DNA of 64,000 bases from positions 248,001-312,000 of the forward strand of contig NZ_CP036164.1 of assembly GCF_004295485.1 (NCBI RefSeq), given 5' to 3'. The notes under the pieces are model-generated. The model searched no databases, had not been told where the DNA came from, and was given only the letters and a program-made list of their open reading frames with translations. The stretch comes from Janibacter limosus. Its GTDB lineage: Bacteria; Actinomycetota; Actinomycetes; Actinomycetales; Dermatophilaceae. This document shows positions 7,330-15,208 of the stretch, piece after piece (positions within the stretch are counted from its first letter, which is position 1; each line of letters starts with the position of its first letter). The position numbers and the translations under genes were made by a program.

Positions 7330-9882
7330 TCAGTTCTTCGTGTCGGTCTTCTTCGGTTTCGGTGGGTCTGCCGTCTTCCTCGTCGCCTTGGGACTGGACG
7401 TCTTCGACGTCGGCTTGGGGCTCGTCGTCCTCGAGGACGTCTTGGACGTCGTCTTCGGAGCCGACGTGGTGCTCGGCTGGGGGACCGGCGCCTGCGTCGT
7501 GGTCGGCGCCGGCGGCGGCGTGTACGGCGGAGGCGTGTAGGGCGGTGGCGTGTACGGCGGGACTCCGCTGGAGACGTACATCGTCACCCTGCTGCCCTTG
7601 AGTGCCTGACCGCTGGGCTCGGTGTAGGCGACCGCGCCGGCCTGCGCGTTGCTCGGGACCTGGCTGCCCTCAGTGGCCTTGAAGCCGGCCTTCTCGATCT
7701 TCTCCTTGGCCTGCGTCGGGCCCATGCCGGTGACGTCCGGGATGCTCCTCAGGTCGCCGTTGACGACCTTGCTGCTCGGCTTGGTGAACTTCTTCTTCGC
7801 CATGCCCTTGGACGCGTCGTTCATGATGTCGCTCCAGATCGGGGCGGCGAGGGTGCCACCGAAGACCTGGGAGTAGTAGCGACCACCGAGGGTGATCCCG
7901 TCCATGTCGTACTCACGGATCGGGGAGCCGACCCAGATCGCGGTCGAGAGCTGCGGGGTGTAGCCGGCGAACCAGGACTGCTTGTGGTTGTCGGTGGTTC
8001 CCGTCTTGCCCGCGGCCTGGCGGCCACCGTCGAGCTCGTTGCCGGCTGCGGTGCCACCCGACTCAAGAGGGCCGAGGAGCAGCTGGGTGACGCCTCGGGC
8101 GACGTTCTTGTCGATGACCTGCTTGCACGGCGGCGTCTTGATCTTCATCTTCTTGCCGTTGGCCGTGGTGATCGACTCGATCGGGTTGGGCGGGCAGAAC
8201 TTGCCGTCGGCCGCGAGCGTGGCGTACGAGGACGCGAGCTGAAGGGGGGAGGTCGAGTCGGAGCCGAGGACCAGGTTGGAGATGGCGTAGTCGCCCTTGA
8301 CCTTCTTGCCGTTGGCGTAGCTGAGGCCGTACGGCAGCCCGTAGCCGTCCGTGAGCCCCATCTTGGACATGACCTTGGGGATGTTGCACGAGCCCACGTC
8401 CGAGGCCAGCTGGGCGAAGGCGGTGTTGATGGACTTCTTGGTCATCTCGGCCAGGGTCATCGTGCCGCCGACCTGGTAGTCGTTGGAGACGCGCCACGGG
8501 CCGGTGGTGGTGCACTTGGACTGGAACTCGTCCGACGAGAAGGCGTGGGGGTTCTTCACGCCTGCCGGGGGTGCGTTGACCGTCGACTTGAGGGGCTTGC
8601 CCTTCTCGAGCGCAGCGACGAGCGCGTACATCTTCGCCGTCGACCCGATGGCGAAGCCATTGGTGCCGCCGTACTGGGCCGGCACGCTCCATGCCTGCTC
8701 GGAGTAACTGGTCGAGGCCTTCTTCAGCCCCACCTTGTAGGTCGAGGTCTGGGCGATGGCCCGCACCTTGCCGGTGCCGGGCTCGACCAGAGCGCCCGCG
8801 GCGCCGAACTTCTCGGTGCCGCTGGGCACCCGCTGGGTGAGCTCCTCCTTGAGGTCCTTCTGCCAGTCACGCCGCAGGGTGGTCTTGATCCGCAGGCCTC
8901 CCGTGTTGACGGCGAGCATACGGGCGTCGGGGTCGGGGCCCAGCTCCGGCATCTGACGCAGGTACTGGACGACGTAGTTGCAGAAGTAGGGGTCGGCCGC
9001 CTTGGAGCAGGTGCCGCCCTCGTTCTTCTTGATCTTGAGCATGCTCTCGACGCTCTTGGACTTCGCGGCGTCCGCCTGCTCAGGGGTGATCATCCCCAGC
9101 TGCTGCATCCGGTCGAGGACGACGTCGCGGCGCTTCTGGACCTCTTCGGGGTTGGTGCGCATGTTCAGACGGCTCGGCGACTGCACCACGCCCGCGAGGG
9201 TGGCCGACTCGCCGATCGTCAGCTCCTTGGCGGGCTTGCTGAAGAAGTGGTTGGCCGCGGCCTCGACGCCGTACGCCTGGTCGCCGTAGAGCGCGAGGTT
9301 GAGGTACCCACCGAGGATCTGGTCCTTGGTGTGCGTCTTCTCGACGTTGAGCGCGTACTTCAGCTCCTGCAGCTTGCGGCTGTAGGTCTGCTCGGTGGCC
9401 GCGCGGACCGCTGCCTGGTCGTCCTCGCGCACCGCCTTCTCCTGCAGCATGAGCTTGACGTACTGCTGGGTGATCGAGGATCCACCCTGGGTCTGGCCGC
9501 TGGAGGCGTTGGAGACGAGGGCCCGCAGGGTGCCCCGGACGTCGATGCCACCGTGCTCGTAGAAGCGGCTGTCCTCGATGGCCATCTGCGCCTTGCGCAT
9601 CCACGGCGAGACCTTGCTCAGCGGGACGACGATGCGGTTGGCGTCGTAGGGCGTCGCCAGCAGCTTGCCGTCCGCGGAGTAGATCTTCGACTGCTGGGCG
9701 AGCGGGTTGGCGGTGAACTCGTCGTCCAGCTCGTTGAAGCTCTTCGCGGTCGACTGGGCGGCTCCGCCCGTCGCGCCGGCGAGGGGGATGGCGATGCCGG
9801 CACCCACGAGTCCGATCCCGACGGCGACGGCCACGAAGGCTCCGAGCAGTCGGAAGAGGTGCGGCATCCGGGAGTCAGACAT
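7330..9882 (-). CDS. ponA: bifunctional class A penicillin-binding protein with PASTA domain
   Basis: An 850-residue peptidoglycan synthase. There is a short cytoplasmic tail and one membrane anchor (about residues 12-35). The glycosyltransferase domain has EDSRFYEHGG at about 102, with its catalytic Glu, and GGSSITQQ. The transpeptidase domain has STAK at about 413 (nucleophile Ser) and KTGTT at about 622. A single PASTA domain spans about 712-772, then a YTPPP repeat and a Thr/Ser/Pro/Lys-rich tail of about 75 residues. This corresponds to the PonA2 type of actinobacteria, next to the metallophosphoesterase and the ArsA-like pair. ATG at 9882 is preferred to the TTG two codons upstream. Confidence 0.95.
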   Translation of the reverse strand: MSDSRMPHLFRLLGAFVAVAVGIGLVGAGIAIPLAGATGGAAQSTAKSFNELDDEFTANPLAQQSKIYSADGKLLATPYDANRIVVPLSKVSPWMRKAQMAIEDSRFYEHGGIDVRGTLRALVSNASSGQTQGGSSITQQYVKLMLQEKAVREDDQAAVRAATEQTYSRKLQELKYALNVEKTHTKDQILGGYLNLALYGDQAYGVEAAANHFFSKPAKELTIGESATLAGVVQSPSRLNMRTNPEEVQKRRDVVLDRMQQLGMITPEQADAAKSKSVESMLKIKKNEGGTCSKAADPYFCNYVVQYLRQMPELGPDPDARMLAVNTGGLRIKTTLRRDWQKDLKEELTQRVPSGTEKFGAAGALVEPGTGKVRAIAQTSTYKVGLKKASTSYSEQAWSVPAQYGGTNGFAIGSTAKMYALVAALEKGKPLKSTVNAPPAGVKNPHAFSSDEFQSKCTTTGPWRVSNDYQVGGTMTLAEMTKKSINTAFAQLASDVGSCNIPKVMSKMGLTDGYGLPYGLSYANGKKVKGDYAISNLVLGSDSTSPLQLASSYATLAADGKFCPPNPIESITTANGKKMKIKTPPCKQVIDKNVARGVTQLLLGPLESGGTAAGNELDGGRQAAGKTGTTDNHKQSWFAGYTPQLSTAIWVGSPIREYDMDGITLGGRYYSQVFGGTLAAPIWSDIMNDASKGMAKKKFTKPSSKVVNGDLRSIPDVTGMGPTQAKEKIEKAGFKATEGSQVPSNAQAGAVAYTEPSGQALKGSRVTMYVSSGVPPYTPPPYTPPPYTPPPAPTTTQAPVPQPSTTSAPKTTSKTSSRTTSPKPTSKTSSPKATRKTADPPKPKKTDTKN

Positions 9883-9939
9883 GCGCAACAGGGTAACTGC
9901 GGAACCTGTGCAAGGACGGCAGCCCGCGCGGACGTGTGG

Positions 9940-11094
9940 TCAGCGACCTGCGAGGGCCTCGCCGATCTCGCGCAGGCCCTCGAGGTCATGGATGTCGACT
10001 GCGTGCGCGGGGACCGTACCGAGCGGCACGCCCGGGTGGGACGTGCGGAAGCGGGTGATGACGCCGCGATGACGAGCGGCGGTCTCGGCGACCTCGACGT
10101 GCACCGTGAGCAGTGCGGCGGCGAGGTCGTGGCCACCCATCTCCTCGAGCTGCGCCGCGGCGTCCTCGGCCCGACCCGGTCCCATCTGCTTGGCGGCGGC
10201 CACGTGGACCCTGTTGATGAGGACTCCGGCCAGGGGCATCCGGTCGCTGGCCAGACGCTCGATGAAGAAGCCGGCCTCGCGCATGGCGTCTCGTTCGGGA
10301 GCCGCGACCACGACGAAGGCGGTCTCGGGACGGGAGAGCAGGGCGTAGGTCTGGTCCGCGCGCTGACGGAAGCCACCGAACATCGTGTCCATGGCGGCGA
10401 CGAAGGTCTGGACATCCCGCAGGAAGTCGCCTCCGAGGAGCTTCGTCATGACGCCGCTCGCCAGGGAGACCCCGGCGCTGAAGACCTTGAGGGAGGCCCG
10501 GCCCCCGACCTTCGCCGGGGCGGTGAGGAGGCGGATGAAGCGGCCGTCGAGGAAGGAACCGAGGCGCTTCGGGGCGTCGAGGAAGTCCAGCGCTGACCGC
10601 GACGGCGGGGTGTCGACGACGATGAGGTCCCAGTCCCGGGACCCGTCGGCCATCAGCCCGCGCAGCTGTCCGAGCTTTTCCATCGCCATGTACTCCTGCG
10701 TCCCGGCGAAGGAGCTGGAGACGGCGATGTAGAAGGGGTTGGCAAGGATCTGCGCGGCCTTGTCCGGCGCAGCGTGCGCCTCGACGACCTCGTCGAAGGT
10801 GCGCTTCATGTCGAGCATCATCGCGTCGAGGGAACCTCCGGCCGACGTGTCGAGGCCGGTCACGGGACGCGGTGTGTTGTCGAGCTCCTCCAGTCCGAGG
10901 GACTGCGCCAGCCGGCGCGCCGGGTCGATCGTGAGCACGACCACCCGTCGTCCGTGCTCGGCGGCCCGTACTGCGAGGGCCGCGGCCGTGGTCGTCTTGC
11001 CGACTCCACCGGAGCCACAGCAGACGACGATCCGTCGCTCGTGGTCGGTGACGACGGTGTCCAGGTCGAGGACCGGGGTCTGCTGGGGGACCAT
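9940..11094 (-). CDS. ArsA-like (GET3/anion-transport type) ATPase, second of pair
   Basis: A 384-residue P-loop ATPase of the ArsA/Get3 class. The deviant Walker A is CCGSGGVGKTT at about residue 25, switch I is LTIDPARRL and switch II is VVDTPPSRSALDFLDAP. No Cys triad for arsenite is visible, so arsenic export is unlikely. It pairs with the upstream paralogue in the same order as in mycobacteria (recalled as Rv3679-Rv3680), where the two are thought to act as a heteromeric ATPase. The ATG at 11094 overlaps the preceding TGA (TGATG); a GTG one codon earlier overlaps as GTGA. Confidence 0.9.
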   Translation of the reverse strand: MVPQQTPVLDLDTVVTDHERRIVVCCGSGGVGKTTTAAALAVRAAEHGRRVVVLTIDPARRLAQSLGLEELDNTPRPVTGLDTSAGGSLDAMMLDMKRTFDEVVEAHAAPDKAAQILANPFYIAVSSSFAGTQEYMAMEKLGQLRGLMADGSRDWDLIVVDTPPSRSALDFLDAPKRLGSFLDGRFIRLLTAPAKVGGRASLKVFSAGVSLASGVMTKLLGGDFLRDVQTFVAAMDTMFGGFRQRADQTYALLSRPETAFVVVAAPERDAMREAGFFIERLASDRMPLAGVLINRVHVAAAKQMGPGRAEDAAAQLEEMGGHDLAAALLTVHVEVAETAARHRGVITRFRTSHPGVPLGTVPAHAVDIHDLEGLREIGEALAGR

Positions 11095-12089
11095 CACAGG
11101 CCTTCCTGCTCGGCGAGCACGTCAGCGAGGAGTCCGAGCTCGCCGGACTCCACCCCGTCGCTGAGGTGGGGGAGTGCGTGGACGGGGACGTCGAGAGCCT
11201 GCAGGATCGCGTGCTGCTCGGCCTGGAGCCGGGCGCGCTCCACGTGGTCGGCGCCCTCCTGCAGCAGCCCCCCGACGAGCGCCGGTCCGGTCTTGATGCC
11301 GACAGCCGTCAGCGCTGCCTCGAGCGCCTCGTGGACCCGCGGGTCCTGATCGGCCACTGCTGCGGCGTCGTCGTGGGTCAGGATCGGTTGGCGCACACCG
11401 TTGGCGATGACCGACCCGACACGAAGGGAGAGGGTCCCCAGCTCGTCGATCGCATCGAGGGTCTCCTGCACCGGCATCTCCTCCAGGAGGGTGACGAGGT
11501 GGATCGCGGTCGCCGGGCTCTGCAGCAGGCGGGTGATCGAGTCGGCCTGGTTGCGCACCGGCCCCACCTTGGCGACGTCCGAGACCTCGGCGTTGACGTT
11601 GAGGAACCGGCCGATCCGGCCGGTGGGAGGTGCGTCGAGGACCACGGAGTCGAAGACGGGGCGCTTCTTGGCCCCCTTCGTCACCCGCCCGACAGCCTCG
11701 TAGACCCGTCCGATGAGCAGGACGTCGCGGACGCCCGGCGCGATTGTCGTCGCGAAGTCGACGGCCCCCACCCTCTCGAGGATCGATCCGGCCCGGCCGA
11801 GCTTGTAGAACTTCTGGAGGTACTCCAGCAGTGCCGTCTTGGCGTCGACGGACAGGCCGACGACCTCGCCGCCCGACGGATCGGTCACGAGGGTGCGTTC
11901 CTCGGTGCCGAGCGGGGCGACGTCGAGGACCTGGGCTAGGCCTTGCCGCCCCTCGACCTCGGCGAGCAGGACTCGCTGTCCGCGCGCAGCGAGGGCCAGG
12001 GCCATGGCCGTGGCCACAGTGGTCTTGCCCGTGCCGCCCTTGCCGGTGACGACGTGCAGGCGGACGGGGGAGTCAGAGGGGCCGGTCAC
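11094..12089 (-). CDS. ArsA-like ATPase, first of pair
   Basis: A 331-residue ATPase with Walker A VVTGKGGTGKTT close to the N-terminus, LAEVEGRQGL as switch I region and VLDAPPTGRIGRFL as switch II. Like its partner, it lacks the arsenite Cys signature. GTG at 12089 is preferred because a TAGGGT hexamer (12102-12097, minus strand) ends seven bases before it, giving a leaderless transcript. The alternative GTG at 12098 would put that hexamer inside the coding region. It is divergent from the DUF4177 gene, with only 29 bp between the start codons. Confidence 0.9.
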   Translation of the reverse strand: MTGPSDSPVRLHVVTGKGGTGKTTVATAMALALAARGQRVLLAEVEGRQGLAQVLDVAPLGTEERTLVTDPSGGEVVGLSVDAKTALLEYLQKFYKLGRAGSILERVGAVDFATTIAPGVRDVLLIGRVYEAVGRVTKGAKKRPVFDSVVLDAPPTGRIGRFLNVNAEVSDVAKVGPVRNQADSITRLLQSPATAIHLVTLLEEMPVQETLDAIDELGTLSLRVGSVIANGVRQPILTHDDAAAVADQDPRVHEALEAALTAVGIKTGPALVGGLLQEGADHVERARLQAEQHAILQALDVPVHALPHLSDGVESGELGLLADVLAEQEGL

Positions 12090-12095
12090 GCTCCC

Positions 12096-12113
12096 CACCC
12101 TACGAGTAGGGTG
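12096..12113. promoter_or_regulatory. palindromic divergent leaderless promoter pair
   Basis: CACCCTACGAGTAGGGTG is an 8+2+8 inverted repeat carrying TAGGGT on both strands. The plus-strand copy (12107-12112) ends six bases before the ATG at 12119; the minus-strand copy (12102-12097) ends seven bases before the GTG at 12089. Both genes would be leaderless, from facing -10 elements four bases apart. Confidence 0.75.
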
Positions 12114-12118
12114 CCGAC

Positions 12119-12274
12119 ATGACCCAGTGGGAATACGTCACCGTGCCGCTCATCGTCCACGCCACCAAGCAGATCCTCGACCAGTGGGGAGAGGACGGCT
12201 GGGAGCTCGTCCAGGTGCTGCAGGGCGACGGAGGCAACCTCGTGGCCTACCTCAAGCGTCCCAAGGGCGCCTGA
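12119..12274 (+). CDS. small DUF4177 protein
   Basis: A 51-residue protein (starts MTQWEYVTVPLI, ends AYLKRPKGA) with the DUF4177 pattern WEY.T.......ILDQWGEDGWELV.V. It corresponds to the tiny gene found between the ArsA-like pair and RidA in other actinobacteria. Its function is unknown. The ATG lies six bases after a TAGGGT -10 hexamer, so the message is probably leaderless. Its TGA overlaps the RidA ATG (TGATG), starting a tightly packed operon. Confidence 0.85.
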   Translation: MTQWEYVTVPLIVHATKQILDQWGEDGWELVQVLQGDGGNLVAYLKRPKGA

Positions 12275-12738
12275 TGGGGCGCATCGACGACCGGCTCGTC
12301 GAGCTGTCCATGACCCTGACCGAGCCGGCAGCCCCCGCAGGGGCATACGTCCCGGCGATCGTCGACGGCAACCACGTCCTGACCTCCGGCCAGCTGCCGA
12401 TCGTCGACGGGGCCCTGCCCACGACCGGCCACGTCGGTTCCGAGGTGGACCCCGAGCAGGCCAAGGCGCTGGCCCGGGTCTGCGCGATCAACGCGCTCGC
12501 CGCGATCCGGTCCGCGATCGGCGACCTCGACAAGGTCGAGCAGGTCGTCAAGGTGGTCGGCTTCGTCTCCAGCGCACCCGACTTCACCGGCCAGCCCGGT
12601 GTCATCAACGGCGCGAGCGAGCTGCTCGGCGAGGTCTTCGGCACGGCCGGGGAGCACGCGCGCTCTGCCGTGGGCGTCGCTGCCCTGCCGCTCGGCGCCC
12701 CCGTCGAGGTCGAGGTCACGGTTCGGATCCGCGACTGA
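12274..12738 (+). CDS. RidA (YjgF/YER057c/UK114) family protein
   Basis: A 154-residue protein of the RidA superfamily, members of which hydrolyse reactive enamine/imine intermediates or act in related small-molecule chemistry. The VLTSGQLPIVDGALPTTGHVGSEV segment and DLDKVEQVVKVVGFVSS are characteristic. The C-terminus has G...RSAVGVAALPLGAPVEVEVTV, with the Arg that binds the carboxylate in true RidA. This longer, about 150-residue form is the actinobacterial subgroup. It overlaps the genes on both sides (ATGA type), so it is translated as part of the 12119-14377 operon. Confidence 0.9.
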   Translation: MGRIDDRLVELSMTLTEPAAPAGAYVPAIVDGNHVLTSGQLPIVDGALPTTGHVGSEVDPEQAKALARVCAINALAAIRSAIGDLDKVEQVVKVVGFVSSAPDFTGQPGVINGASELLGEVFGTAGEHARSAVGVAALPLGAPVEVEVTVRIRD

Positions 12739-13571
12739 TGGCACAGCGGGACTTCCTCCTCGGCTCCATGCGTGAGGCGCTCCTGGGACTGGACGGGGAG
12801 CGCCCGGCCTCGGCCGAGCCCGCACCCACCAAGCTGGCCTCGACCGTCATGCTCGTGCGTGACGACGAGGGCCCGCTCGAGGTCTTCATGCTCCGGCGGG
12901 TCTCCTCGATGGCCTTCGCGCCGTCGATGCACGTCTTCCCCGGAGGTGGCGTGGACCGGCGCGACGCCGAGGACGAGGTGCCGTGGGCCGGGCCATCCGT
13001 CGAGGAGTGGGCCGAGACCTTGGACACCGACGAGGCCAGCGCCCGGATGCTCGTCGCGGCCGCGGTGCGCGAGATCTTCGAGGAGACCGGTGTCCTGCTC
13101 GCCTCTCCCGTCTCCGACGAGAGCCAGGCCCCCGAGCTCGACCGTGACGTCGCCGCCGACCTGAGGGCTCGGCTCGTCGCGCACGAGATCGGCTTCGGCC
13201 AGGTCCTCCTGGAGCATCACCTCGTCCTGCGCAGCGACCTGCTGCGGTACCGGGCGCACTGGATCACTCCCGAGGTCGAGCCGCGCCGCTACGACACCCG
13301 CTTCTTCATCGCGGCGGTTCCCGAGGGCCAGGACCCCGACGGTGACACAAGCGAGGCCGACCACTGCGAGTGGCTGCGTCCCGACGCCGCCGTCGGCGCC
13401 TTCGAGGACGGCGACCTCATGCTCATGCCGCCGACGCTCGTCTGCCTCGAGCAGCTCGCCGAGGTGAGCACCGTGAGCGCCGCACTTGCCCAGGCCATCG
13501 CGATCGTCCCGGTCATGCCCCAGCTCGTGCAGACCGAGGCCGGCCCGGCCATGCGGGCACAGCTGCCGTGA
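12738..13571 (+). CDS. Nudix hydrolase with split Nudix box (NUDT19-like)
   Basis: A 277-residue Nudix protein. The domain starts with STVMLVRDDEGPLEVFMLRR, then FPGGGVDRRD at about residues 66-75. The second half of the Nudix box, AVREIFEETGVLL, does not come until about 108-120, because an acidic insertion of roughly 25 residues interrupts the box. This arrangement is known from NUDT19/RP2p proteins, CoA diphosphatases among others. HWITPEVEPRRYDTRFFIA is typical of the same group. The substrate is therefore probably a CoA or nucleotide diphosphate, but this is inference. Confidence 0.88.
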   Translation: MAQRDFLLGSMREALLGLDGERPASAEPAPTKLASTVMLVRDDEGPLEVFMLRRVSSMAFAPSMHVFPGGGVDRRDAEDEVPWAGPSVEEWAETLDTDEASARMLVAAAVREIFEETGVLLASPVSDESQAPELDRDVAADLRARLVAHEIGFGQVLLEHHLVLRSDLLRYRAHWITPEVEPRRYDTRFFIAAVPEGQDPDGDTSEADHCEWLRPDAAVGAFEDGDLMLMPPTLVCLEQLAEVSTVSAALAQAIAIVPVMPQLVQTEAGPAMRAQLP

Positions 13572-14377
13572 GCGCGGTGGTCGCCCCCGAGCCGTCGGCT
13601 CCCTTCGGGCAGTGGGCGGGAGGTCAGGCGAGCGAGCACGCGTACTGCCTCCTCCAGGGCAACCCGGGACCCATGACACTCGACGGGACCAACACCTGGG
13701 TCCTCATGACGCCCGGGGGCACCGAGGCGATCGTGATCGACCCGGGCGAGGACGAGGCCGCGCACCAGCAGCGGGTCGTCGAGCACGTGACCGGGCTCGG
13801 GGCGCGGGTCACCCGGATCGTGCTCACCCACGGGCACCTCGACCACAGCGAGGGCGCACCGCGACTGGCGCGACTGACCGGGGCCCCGGTGCAGGCCGTG
13901 GGGCGCGGCCACGACGACCTCGGCGACGGTGACGTCCTGACCGCCGGTGAGCTCGACGTGCGCGTCGTGGCCACCCCGGGACACACCTCGGACTCCATCT
14001 CCTTCGCGCTCGCCGCAGACCACGCCCTCCTCACCGGCGACACCGTCCTCGGTCGCGGCACGACGATGGTCGCCCACCCCGACGGGGAGCTGGCGGCCTA
14101 CCTCGACTCGCTCGAGCGCATCAAGGCGCTCACCGGTGACGGCGAGGTCGCCGCCATCCTGCCCGGCCACGGGCCCACCGTCCCCGATGCTGGCGCCATG
14201 GTCGACTTCTACCGGGTGCACCGTCGTGAGCGACTCGAGCAGGTCCGCGCGGCGATGGCTGACGGCGCGGCTGACGCCGACGCCGTGGTCGCGACCGTCT
14301 ACGCAGACGTCGACCGGTCGGTGTGGCCGGCCGCGAAGCTGTCCGTGCTGGCTCAGATGCGGTACCTCGACGCCTGA
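13568..14377 (+). CDS. metallo-beta-lactamase fold hydrolase
   Basis: A 269-residue MBL-fold enzyme with motif LTHGHLDHSEG (HxHxDH, about residues 86-96), GHTSDS for the next His, TGDTVLGRG for the bridging Asp and PGHGPT for the last His. It belongs to the LACTB2-like group found beside Crp and RidA genes in actinobacteria; the human relative is a ribonuclease, while the substrate here is unknown. GTG at 13568 overlaps the Nudix stop (GTGA) and keeps the N-terminus short. Last gene of the operon, followed by a strong hairpin. Confidence 0.88.
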   Translation: MSAVVAPEPSAPFGQWAGGQASEHAYCLLQGNPGPMTLDGTNTWVLMTPGGTEAIVIDPGEDEAAHQQRVVEHVTGLGARVTRIVLTHGHLDHSEGAPRLARLTGAPVQAVGRGHDDLGDGDVLTAGELDVRVVATPGHTSDSISFALAADHALLTGDTVLGRGTTMVAHPDGELAAYLDSLERIKALTGDGEVAAILPGHGPTVPDAGAMVDFYRVHRRERLEQVRAAMADGAADADAVVATVYADVDRSVWPAAKLSVLAQMRYLDA

Positions 14378-14434
14378 CCCGGTCTGCACTGTCGCCGGCA
14401 CTCCATCGCTGCCCCTGCCTTCGCCGGGGACGAC

Positions 14435-14466
14435 GAAGGCCCCGGACCGTGTGGTCCGGGGCCTTC
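14435..14466. terminator. bidirectional hairpin terminator
   Basis: GAAGGCCCCGGACC (14435-14448) pairs perfectly with 14453-14466 around a GTGT loop, between the convergent MBL-fold and crp genes. Confidence 0.85.
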
Positions 14467-14479
14467 GGTGCGTCTGGTG

Positions 14480-15157
14480 TCAGCGGGCGCGGCGCTGGAG
14501 GCGCTCGACGTCGGTGAGCAGGACCGCGCGGGCCTCGAGGCGAAGCCATCCGCGGGAGGCGAAGTCGGCCAGGGCCTTGTTGACCGTCTCGCGGGAGGCG
14601 CCGACCAGCTGGGCGAGCTCCTCCTGGGTGAGGTCGTGGGCGACCATCACCCCGTCCTCGACAGGGCGGCCGAAGCGTTGGCTCAGCTCGAGCAGGGCCT
14701 TGGCGACGCGTCCCGGGACATCGGTGAAGACGAGGTCCGCCAGGTTTTCGTTGGTACGGCGCAGGCGGCGCGCGAGAGCCGACAGGAGCGTGCCGGCGAT
14801 ACGCGGGTGGGCTCCGAGCAGCTGGCTCAGCTGCTCGTTGCCCAGGCCGATGAGCTGCGTCTCGGCGACAGCCGTCGCGGTGGCGGTGCGCGCCCCCGGG
14901 TCGAAGAGGCTCAGCTCGCCGAGCATCTCGGAGGGGCCGAGGATCGCCAGCAGGTTCTCCCTGCCGTCGGTGGAGGAACGACCAAGCTTGATCTTGCCCT
15001 CCGTGATCACGTAGAGGCGATCACCTTGGTCGCCCTCGTTGAAGAGGACGTCCCCGCGCTCCATGCGCACAGGGGTCATCGTCGCCATCACCTCAGCGGC
15101 GTCGGCGTCGTCAAGGGTCGCGAAGAGCGGGGCGCGGCGTACGACATCGAGGTTCAC
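14480..15157 (-). CDS. crp: Crp/Fnr family regulator, GlxR/Crp type
   Basis: A 225-residue regulator, the expected length for actinobacterial GlxR/Crp. The N-terminal cyclic-nucleotide domain includes GDVLFNEGDQGDRLYVI and the phosphate-binding cassette GELSLFDPGARTATATA, which conserves the Glu and Arg contacts for cAMP. The C-terminal winged helix has LTQEELAQLVGASRETVNKALADFASRGWL. The family activates and represses carbon-metabolism genes at TGTGA-N6-TCACA sites. The start is GTG at 15157; CACACT on the minus strand ends seven bases before it, so it may be leaderless. Divergent from nth, as in mycobacteria. Confidence 0.93.
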   Translation of the reverse strand: MNLDVVRRAPLFATLDDADAAEVMATMTPVRMERGDVLFNEGDQGDRLYVITEGKIKLGRSSTDGRENLLAILGPSEMLGELSLFDPGARTATATAVAETQLIGLGNEQLSQLLGAHPRIAGTLLSALARRLRRTNENLADLVFTDVPGRVAKALLELSQRFGRPVEDGVMVAHDLTQEELAQLVGASRETVNKALADFASRGWLRLEARAVLLTDVERLQRRAR

Positions 15158-15164
15158 AGTGGGC

Positions 15165-15202
15165 AGTGTGCCACGTGACCCGAGTCGAGGGGGGCCTAGG
15201 CT
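15165..15202. promoter_or_regulatory. divergent leaderless promoters of crp and nth
   Basis: For nth, TAGGCT at 15197-15202 ends six bases before the GTG at 15209. For crp, the minus-strand hexamer CACACT (15170-15165) ends seven bases before the GTG at 15157. Neither gene has a Shine-Dalgarno sequence at normal spacing. Confidence 0.6.
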
Positions 15203-15208
15203 GCGGGG

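Noticed and set aside
7276-10596. 1106-residue open frame on the plus strand
   Set aside because: It is antisense to the class A PBP and an ArsA-like ATPase gene, both with full domain motifs. Its sequence is Arg/Gly/Asp/Val-rich without domains, as expected for a GC-rich shadow frame.
9940-12089. Arsenite export system
   Set aside because: The ATPases lack the Cys metal-binding triad, and there is no arsB, arsC or arsR.
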